DNA of 11,002 nucleotides from contig JARGOJ010000217.1 of the NCBI GenBank assembly GCA_029210225.1, positions 1 through 11,002 on the forward strand, in the 5' to 3' direction. Origin of the DNA: Planctomycetota bacterium (GTDB taxonomy: Bacteria; Planctomycetota; J058; JARGOJ01). Below, piece by piece: positions 5,956 to 11,002 of this stretch. The notes beneath the pieces are model-generated. The model was given only the letters and a program-made list of their open reading frames with translations. It was not told the DNA's origin and ran no database searches. Positions within the stretch are counted from its first letter, which is position 1; each line of letters starts with the position of its first letter. Position numbers and translations under genes: made by a program.

Positions 5956-7977
5956 TCAATCCTCCTTGTTAAGTTTGCGGTGCAACGTGCGAGTGATATC
6001 AGCGGTTTTTTCTTGGCGCCGCTCAATCATACGCAAGTCATCCGATTTTTGGGGTGTCAACTCTTTGCCATCAGGTCGTTTGTTGTGAAAACGCTTCGTC
6101 ATCGAGTTAATACGCATCTGCATCTTTTTAATGAGTTTTAGTTCTGCGGTGCCTGGGAGTAGGGGCTCTTCTTGAGCGCCGCCACCGCCGCCACCGCCGC
6201 CACCGCCGCCGCCACCGCCGCCGCCTTCTTCCTTCTTTTTCTTGAGCTCTTTCTTAATGACCTCAATCAATTCTTTCATGGTTTGCTCAACGTCCTTCTG
6301 CAAAGCCTGAGTGACTTCGCCGGTTCGGAGATTTTGCAAACGCGCCGAGAGAGTTCGGAGGTCGTCGGAGAGATCCGCGAGAATCATGGGGAGTACGGTG
6401 GAGGACCCTTCTTGCTCGACAAGCTCAATGGTCTCTTCGACCTTTTCGGAGATCTGAAGTTCACCGAGCTTGGTGGGTTCTTTCGAAGTCGCCAAGCGGC
6501 GAGCGACAAGCTTGAGTTTCCGTTTAGAGATCTTCTTGGCCACGCTCTGAGCATGAACATTGGCCGTTTCTGTATTAATGCGTTGTTGCTGGGCGAGCAT
6601 GTCGGTGAAGCGCTGCATGAGACCGCGCAACAATTCTTCTTGCTCCTGACGGCGAGCTTGGACGAGAGCCTCTTGGACTTCTTCCTGAGCCTTCTTCAAC
6701 TCGTCGATCGCCTCTTCTTGATTCTGTTCGGCGTCCTTTGGCTTCTCTTGGTTGAGGTCTTTCTTGGCGTCGTTTTGCTTCTGCTGAGCCTTCTGCACAT
6801 TGCGCTGACCAGGAGCTTTCTTGCCGCCCTGCTTACCACCTTGTTTCCCGCCTTGCTTGCCACCTTGTTTGCCACCTTGTTTGCCACCAGTCTTCTCGCT
6901 GCCGCCCTGCTTGCCGCCTTGCTGTCCCATTTGCTTTTGGAGAGCTTGAGTGCGCTTTCTCAGGTCGTTCTGCTTCTTAGCGAGTTCTTTAAGCTTGGCC
7001 AACTCTAAGAGCTTGCGCTTCTTCTTTTCGAGGGCCTCCTTGGCCTTCTTCAAACGATCGAGAGCCTTCTTTTGACGCTCAAGCGCTTTCTTGCCCTCCT
7101 TCTTATCGAGGCCTTCGCTGGCCTTGCCCATCTCGTTCTTTGCTTTAGAGAGCTGCCGACCAGGTGACTTGGCGCCTTGAGCCCCGGGCTTCATGGGTCC
7201 TGCTCCGGGAGGAGACTCTCCGCCAGCGCCTTTCATAGCGCCTGCGACCATCTTTTTGACTTCTTCTGTTTCTTTGGCGATTGCCTTTTGCTGAGCGGCG
7301 CTGGCTTTCATCTTTGCGGCGCTTGGCTTCTTACCGGGCTCACCAGCTTTGCCGGGCTTGGCGCCGTCCATCATGCCTTGGGTCTTGGCGACGGCGGCTT
7401 CCTGCTTCTCAATGAGCTTGCCGACGCGAGCGGCGGCTTTGCCCAGAGCATCAGCTTGCTTATTGAGCGCCTTGGCCTTCTTTGTTTCGTCCTTAAGCTT
7501 CGTCTGATCCTTAATCAACTTCTTCAGCTGCTTATTGATCTTCTCAAGCTTCTTCTTATCGAGCTTCTTTTGATCTTCCTTGGCGACCTCTTTGAGGCGT
7601 TTGATCAGTCGATCGAGTTCGCGCTCGACTTGACCTTCGAGGTGATAAGCCTCTTCGTAGTTGCGCTCTTTGATGAGAGTCTGAACCTTCTCCATCAGTT
7701 CTTTGATCTGCGCTTCGTGAGCCTGGTCGTAGGCCTTACGAAGACGCAAAGACTTCTCCGGGTCGATCCTGGAGAGAACATTTTGCAACCGGAAGAGCGA
7801 GTTTTCAAAGCGCTCATAGCGAGCCAGCGTCTCTTTATGCCGCTGTTTCAGCTTCTCCAACGCCTTGTTCTTCGCCGTTGGGTTCTTGTCGTCGTCGCCA
7901 TAGGAAATCGGCAGACATGGCACTGATAAGGCCAGCCCTATGATTCCGATCATTCCCCAGCGGTAGCTTCGCTTCAT
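5956..7977 (-). CDS. Exported Lys/Glu-rich coiled-coil protein with GGKQ repeats and poly-Gly tract
   Basis: The product has 673 residues. Residues 1-27 form a signal peptide (basic start MKRSYRWG, hydrophobic G-M-I-G-I-I-G-L-A-L-S-V, cleavage probably after ISYG). Residues about 35-175 and 265-345 are strongly charged helices with coiled-coil heptads, separated by a Gly/Pro/Ala-rich, less ordered stretch (about 195-260). Residues about 364-386 are five GGKQ tetrapeptides plus GGK. Another helical region (about 395-580) precedes 16 consecutive Gly (585-600) and the C-terminal block P-L-L-P-G-T-A-E-L-K-L-I-K-K-M-Q-M-R-I-N. I recall poly-Gly followed by an AELKL-block as a planctomycete family signature. 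AAGAGG 8 bases upstream supports the start. It is followed after 4 bases by the TPR gene, so the two are surely co-translated and probably interact. No enzymatic motif is visible; a structural or tethering envelope role is inferred. Confidence 0.88.
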   Translation of the reverse strand: MKRSYRWGMIGIIGLALSVPCLPISYGDDDKNPTAKNKALEKLKQRHKETLARYERFENSLFRLQNVLSRIDPEKSLRLRKAYDQAHEAQIKELMEKVQTLIKERNYEEAYHLEGQVERELDRLIKRLKEVAKEDQKKLDKKKLEKINKQLKKLIKDQTKLKDETKKAKALNKQADALGKAAARVGKLIEKQEAAVAKTQGMMDGAKPGKAGEPGKKPSAAKMKASAAQQKAIAKETEEVKKMVAGAMKGAGGESPPGAGPMKPGAQGAKSPGRQLSKAKNEMGKASEGLDKKEGKKALERQKKALDRLKKAKEALEKKKRKLLELAKLKELAKKQNDLRKRTQALQKQMGQQGGKQGGSEKTGGKQGGKQGGKQGGKQGGKQGGKKAPGQRNVQKAQQKQNDAKKDLNQEKPKDAEQNQEEAIDELKKAQEEVQEALVQARRQEQEELLRGLMQRFTDMLAQQQRINTETANVHAQSVAKKISKRKLKLVARRLATSKEPTKLGELQISEKVEETIELVEQEGSSTVLPMILADLSDDLRTLSARLQNLRTGEVTQALQKDVEQTMKELIEVIKKELKKKKEEGGGGGGGGGGGGGGGGAQEEPLLPGTAELKLIKKMQMRINSMTKRFHNKRPDGKELTPQKSDDLRMIERRQEKTADITRTLHRKLNKED
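5961..5967 (-). promoter_or_regulatory. Strong Shine-Dalgarno AAGGAGG of the TPR gene
   Basis: A perfect AAGGAGG lies 9 bases before the ATG at 5951, inside the last codons of the preceding gene (stop 5958-5956). It settles the start of the TPR gene, and shows that this organism uses anti-SD pairing. Confidence 0.85.
6178..6225 (-). repeat. Poly-glycine tract of 16 codons
   Basis: Sixteen consecutive GGC/GGT codons (12 GGC, 4 GGT) encode residues 585-600 of the coiled-coil protein. The tract is a flexible hinge between the helical body and the conserved C-terminal block. The mixed codons will limit, but not prevent, length change by slippage. Confidence 0.95.
6820..6888 (-). repeat. 12-base tandem repeat encoding GGKQ
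   Basis: Five and three-quarter tandem copies of a 12-base unit encode GGKQ GGKQ and so on in the coiled-coil protein. The units differ only at third codon positions. A lone GGKQGG just upstream (about 6897-6924) belongs to the same array. Confidence 0.9.
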
Positions 7978-7985
7978 AACCCAAT

Positions 7986-7991
7986 CCTCTT
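7986..7991 (-). promoter_or_regulatory. Shine-Dalgarno AAGAGG of the coiled-coil gene
   Basis: AAGAGG lies 8 bases before the ATG at 7977 on the minus strand, supporting that start. Confidence 0.55.
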
Positions 7992-8043
7992 CGGAGATAG
8001 TACTTTTACTTATCCTCTATTAAATGAAACACGCACGCAAAGT

Positions 8044-8140
8044 GTGGACGTTTGAAAAAGGAACTCTGCTGCGGCTATCCCTACTGAGACGGCTTTGAGA
8101 TTCAAAAGTTCCTACAAACGTTCATTTTTCTTATTTTGCT
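8044..8140 (+). ncRNA. Possible structured leader or small RNA: long hairpin followed by T-rich run
   Basis: ACGTTTG (8048-8054) pairs with CAAACGT (8115-8121), and GGAACT (8060-8065) with AGTTCC (8107-8112), across an asymmetric 5/2 internal loop. Read as plus-strand RNA, the lower stem extends by G-U, U-A, G-C and G-U pairs (8044-8047 with 8122-8125); as minus-strand RNA the two G-U pairs become A-C mismatches. TTTTTCTTATTTT follows at about 8125-8137. This is what a terminator or attenuator of a plus-strand transcript would look like, but the 41-base loop is large and no promoter is evident. Confidence 0.3.
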
Positions 8141-8204
8141 GCCCATCTTCATTCCTTGCCTAAAGCAAGACCTTGAAAATTTACTCCGGAATTTTCCGAT
8201 TGTC

Positions 8205-8238
8205 AGCAGCCTAAAAGACTCACGGCCTCCAGGCTGCT
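8205..8238 (+). repeat. 8-base inverted repeat upstream of the amidoligase gene
   Basis: AGCAGCCT (8205-8212) and AGGCTGCT (8231-8238) are a perfect inverted repeat with an 18-base loop, about 100 bases before the start codon at 8338. It could be a leader hairpin or a protein-binding site. No T run follows. Confidence 0.35.
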
Positions 8239-8337
8239 CCGAAAACAGATCCAAAGCTTTTACGCGACTATGACTGACAAAGAGCCCTTTTTCACGTAAA
8301 TAGGAGCTGTTCGAACTCCTTTTGCGAACTCTCAAAC

Positions 8338-11002
8338 ATGCGCAACATATCCATCAAAATCCTGGTGCTACTCTCACTCTTTGGCAGCGTTGCCTCTGCA
8401 CAAGAAAGAGCCGTTTCACCACCCGAAGCTTCAAAAAACTCTCGCCTTTTTGGCGCAGAATTTGAATTTGCCGGGCAGGGAAATCGCGCCGCGCTTTGGG
8501 AAAACCAGAGCTACGAGAACTATCGTAAGGTGATGGAGGTCATCGCAAAACATTATGGAGGCGGCGCAAACGACGTCAAAAAAATCGTTTGGAATGTCCC
8601 CCATCCATCCGGAGAAGGCGAACGCACCCTTTATCGCGCTGAATACACCGACCCCAGAGGACGAACCTGGAAAGTCGAGCCCGAATACGTTGACACGCGC
8701 AGCCTCGATGGCTACGAGCTAGTCACTCCCCCCCTCGAAGATCCTCGCGAGTCCACACGTGTCCTCGAAAAGCTTAAGAGCTCCGGACTACTCAGAGAAG
8801 GCGTCAAATCCGGCGCCCACATTCACATTGACGGCCGCGACCTCATCACTCCCCGAGGCAACGCCACGGCCCTTATCAACACCATAACAATGCACGAGAC
8901 CTTCGAGCCCCTGCTCAGGACCCTCTTCAACCCCGTTCGCGGCAGCGGACTCTTCAATCACAACCGGAGCGACGCCGTCACCAACCGCTTCGCCCGATCC
9001 TTCGCCCTCGACCACCCCGGTCTCCTCGAAAAAATCTCCCAGCTGCCCCCAGAGAAGCGCACCCAAGCAGAGATAGAGAAGCTCTTCTCCCGCGCCACCG
9101 CCGCCGAAATGAAGGCGCACAACATCAATGAACTCAGCTCAAAGAGCTGGAAGACGATGTGGAAATACCGCAGCCTCAACCTCATCAATGTGATCAATAT
9201 CAACGAAGCCCTCCCGGCCTCAAAAGGCACCGTCGAATTCCGCATGAACGACCTGCCTTTCTCCGATCCCAAGCTCCACCTGCTAGAAGTTCAGCTCTAC
9301 CAAGCCCTTGTTGAACGAGCTAAGAGCCTCGCCGAAGCTGGCAAGGTCTTCGAATTCAAAGCTCCAACTCAAGCTCCTCGCTCCGGTGAAGACCCTGTGC
9401 GATCTCGCACGCCCCGCAACCCCAACGAAGCACGCAACCAGCTCACAGAGATGATCGAGTTCCTCAACCTCGACCCAGCCGAATACAAGCCCCTCATCGA
9501 CCGAAACATCAAACGTAGCGGTCTCCCCTCGGAAGAAGTGCTCGAAAAGCGCCTCGCCAGTAAGAACACCCCAACAATCAACGGCTCCAAGGTCTCTTAC
9601 GAACTCAGTGTCGATGGTAAGAAGACGTCCTTCAATAGCCTCGAAGCCGCTCAAGAAGCCCTCGCTCGCGTCTCAGGTGACCCCAGCGCAAAGAACAAGG
9701 ACATCCGCCTCACCCTCGAAGCTAAGCCAGGGCGCGCTTACATGGCCAAGCATGCGACAGCGCTCGCCGAGTTTATCGCTCGCGCCGACGCCTTCAGCCG
9801 ACTCAACGCCGTCGAAGCGGGCGCCCCCGCCAAAACCGGCTACAGCAGCGCCGAAGTCAGCAAGCTCGCAAGCCGACTCAAGAACGGCTCCCTGGAGGGA
9901 AACACTGGCTCTGGGCGCTCCGTCAATCTCCAGTCAAGCCAAGGCGACGTCCTTCGCGTTGAAATCGCTGGGCAAGGCAGCCAAGGAAAATCAATCAGCC
10001 AGGTCACCACCCTCGTCGGCGAACAACTTCGCCGGGGCGCTTTTGGACCCTGGGCCGGAGCCAATGCTGGCAACGAGGCGAGGAACACCGGCAAGGCTGG
10101 CAACGCCGTGGATTTCGTTAAGAACGCCGAGACTTACCTGAAGACAGTCGAGGGGAAAAGCCTCGAAGCCCACCAACGAAGCTTCCTCGAAGGGCTGCAA
10201 AAGCGCGGCAAAATCGCCAGCACACTCTCACTCCCCTTACTCGACTTTCATGAGGCCAAACACCTGCCACGACGCGTCACCCGCGACCTCGGCTTTCGCC
10301 AACAAGAGTACATCCGCAACCTCCTCGAAATCGCTGATGCTGTCAAAGAAGGTAAATACGGTGAGGCTAACAACGTCAACCGAGGCGCCGTCGATCGCGA
10401 CGCTCGCGCCATTGTTCAACGTTGGGCCAAAGAAACAAAGCTCGCCCGCTACACCCTTCGCTCCCTCGTCGGAGAATCGAAGGACGCACGTAAAGTGGTC
10501 GCCACACCCAGCCGGATTTCCCGAGCAGAAATCTACAAGAGCTTCTCGACCGTCAAACAAGCGAACGGCGAACCCTTCAAGCTTGAGGTCGTCGACGCCA
10601 AAGAGCGCTTTATCAAACCCGGGGAAGCAAAAACCCTAAAGATCTCCACAGCCCTCATCAACGAGGTTCACAATAAGAGCCTCACCCTCGAACCCTCGAA
10701 ACGCGCCGAATACCGAAGCAAAGCCCTCTCAACCTTATTCGAGACCGAGATAAAGAGAGCCACCCTACCCCGCACAAGTACTGGAGAAATCGACAAGCTG
10801 GCGAAGTATCGCCGAGGGGACGGAACCCTGAGATGGAAAGCCCTCACCGCCGACAAAGCGCTTCAGCACGGCGCCGGTGTGGCTCACTTCGCCCTGGCCT
10901 TATTCCTCAAGGAAATGGCCGTTGTCGTGAAGACTGGTGACAAAGCACGCATTGAAGAGTTCTTTGAAGGACTCGCCACAACCGACTTCTTCGTTGTTTA
11001 TG
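8338..11002 (+). CDS. Exported putative amidoligase (Amidoligase_2 / COOH-NH2 ligase family) with long unidentified C-terminal region, partial
   Basis: The frame is open from the ATG at 8338 to the right edge (888 codons, no stop). Residues 1-21 form a signal peptide (MRNISIKILVLLSLFGSVAS, cleavage after ASA). Residues about 36-335 carry the ordered motifs of the Amidoligase_2 family, distant relatives of glutamine synthetase that form amide bonds: G39-A-E41-F-E43, W111-K-V-E114, E127-L-V-T-P-P-L, G159-A-H161-I-H163-I-D165, Y277-R-S-L-N281 and G297-T-V-E300-F-R302. The Glu and His residues would bind metal and ATP. Residues about 340-888 are Lys/Arg/Glu-rich and mostly helical, with no domain I recognise; a hydrophobic patch (GVAHFALALFLKEMAVVV) lies near the window end. 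No clear Shine-Dalgarno precedes the ATG; the start rests on the signal peptide. Third positions are C-rich, unlike the minus-strand genes. Expected role: amide ligation to peptide or peptidoglycan groups. An ATP-using enzyme outside the cytoplasm would be odd, so substrate and site are uncertain. Confidence 0.82.
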   Translation, partial: MRNISIKILVLLSLFGSVASAQERAVSPPEASKNSRLFGAEFEFAGQGNRAALWENQSYENYRKVMEVIAKHYGGGANDVKKIVWNVPHPSGEGERTLYRAEYTDPRGRTWKVEPEYVDTRSLDGYELVTPPLEDPRESTRVLEKLKSSGLLREGVKSGAHIHIDGRDLITPRGNATALINTITMHETFEPLLRTLFNPVRGSGLFNHNRSDAVTNRFARSFALDHPGLLEKISQLPPEKRTQAEIEKLFSRATAAEMKAHNINELSSKSWKTMWKYRSLNLINVININEALPASKGTVEFRMNDLPFSDPKLHLLEVQLYQALVERAKSLAEAGKVFEFKAPTQAPRSGEDPVRSRTPRNPNEARNQLTEMIEFLNLDPAEYKPLIDRNIKRSGLPSEEVLEKRLASKNTPTINGSKVSYELSVDGKKTSFNSLEAAQEALARVSGDPSAKNKDIRLTLEAKPGRAYMAKHATALAEFIARADAFSRLNAVEAGAPAKTGYSSAEVSKLASRLKNGSLEGNTGSGRSVNLQSSQGDVLRVEIAGQGSQGKSISQVTTLVGEQLRRGAFGPWAGANAGNEARNTGKAGNAVDFVKNAETYLKTVEGKSLEAHQRSFLEGLQKRGKIASTLSLPLLDFHEAKHLPRRVTRDLGFRQQEYIRNLLEIADAVKEGKYGEANNVNRGAVDRDARAIVQRWAKETKLARYTLRSLVGESKDARKVVATPSRISRAEIYKSFSTVKQANGEPFKLEVVDAKERFIKPGEAKTLKISTALINEVHNKSLTLEPSKRAEYRSKALSTLFETEIKRATLPRTSTGEIDKLAKYRRGDGTLRWKALTADKALQHGAGVAHFALALFLKEMAVVVKTGDKARIEEFFEGLATTDFFVVY

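Larger units (their letters stand above)
7978..8337. other. Divergent intergenic region, 360 bases
   Basis: The region separates the minus-strand genes from the plus-strand amidoligase gene, so it must hold promoters for both directions. I cannot name convincing -35/-10 boxes. It holds two inverted repeats (listed separately), the first followed by a T-rich run on the plus strand. It is locally more AT-rich than the genes. An open frame of 77 codons on the minus strand (8335-8102) starts with a weak context and resembles nothing I know, so I do not call it. Confidence 0.7.

Noticed and set aside
6820..6924. Tandem 12-base units as a possible CRISPR array
   Set aside because: Units are contiguous, without spacers, and in frame encoding GGKQ.
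6172..7926. Long plus-strand open frames (6172-7008 and 7177-7926) coding Leu/Phe/Ala-rich, membrane-like proteins
   Set aside because: They are the antisense of Lys/Glu/Gln-rich codons of the coiled-coil gene; AAG and GAG codons read backwards give Leu and Phe. They have no ribosome site or family resemblance.
8302..8320. AGGAG...CTCCT and TTCGAAC near the amidoligase start, as SD or LexA-like operator
   Set aside because: AGGAG is about 30 bases from the ATG, too far for a Shine-Dalgarno. The palindrome is imperfect and does not match a known LexA box.
9608..10141. Plus-strand frame of 177 codons, and minus-strand frames at 8788-9654, within the amidoligase gene
   Set aside because: Low stop frequency in C-rich DNA opens several frames at once. 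The amidoligase frame has the signal peptide and the family motifs.
8338..11002. Amidoligase gene as recently transferred DNA because of its different codon use
   Set aside because: The C-rich third positions follow the strand skew seen across the whole window, and no mobile-element marks flank the gene.

Overview
The window looks like chromosomal DNA of a Gram-negative-type bacterium, most likely a planctomycete or close relative. The evidence is indirect. The genes at 5956-7977 and 4881-5951 match, from memory, a pair of secreted proteins common in planctomycetes: a coiled-coil protein whose poly-Gly tract precedes a C-terminal P-L-L-P-G-T-A-E-L-K-L-I motif, and a TPR protein ending in a Y-P-E-x-Y-x-E-I-I-E-Q-Y-Y motif. 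No rRNA or other marker gene is present to confirm this. I see no tRNA, rRNA, IS element or CRISPR array.

Layout. Five genes lie on the minus strand and are read from about 7977 down to 1. First comes a pair coding for a coiled-coil/poly-Gly exported protein (7977-5956) and an exported TPR protein with a compact four-Cys knuckle (5951-4881); the genes are 4 bases apart with a strong Shine-Dalgarno between them. Next is a 181-base gap holding three consecutive hairpins. Then follow three trypsin-like (S1C, DegP/HtrA-type) genes with signal peptides, separated by 20 and 13 bases. The first (4699-2033) keeps the full His-Asp-Ser triad and carries a PDZ domain, an unidentified beta-rich middle region, three tandem repeats resembling the ExbD/TolR periplasmic domain, and TonB-like Pro-Glu-Lys rods. 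The next two (2012-897 and 883 to beyond position 1) keep the fold and PDZ domain but have lost all three catalytic residues.

A 360-base divergent intergenic region (7978-8337) holds two inverted repeats, one followed by a T-rich run on the plus strand. On the plus strand, 8338 to beyond the right edge encodes an exported protein (at least 888 residues). Its N-terminal third has the motif series of the Amidoligase_2 (COOH-NH2 ligase) family; the rest is unrecognised.

How the genes may work together (inference). All six proteins begin with an export signal, so the window is devoted to the cell envelope. The protease cluster looks like one active HtrA-type enzyme co-expressed with two catalytically dead relatives, which could act as regulators, adaptors or mixed-oligomer partners. 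The ExbD-like repeats and Pro-rich rods suggest binding to peptidoglycan, to a TonB/Tol-type system or to the outer membrane. Whether the amidoligase is functionally linked to the minus-strand genes cannot be told from position alone, because it is divergently transcribed.
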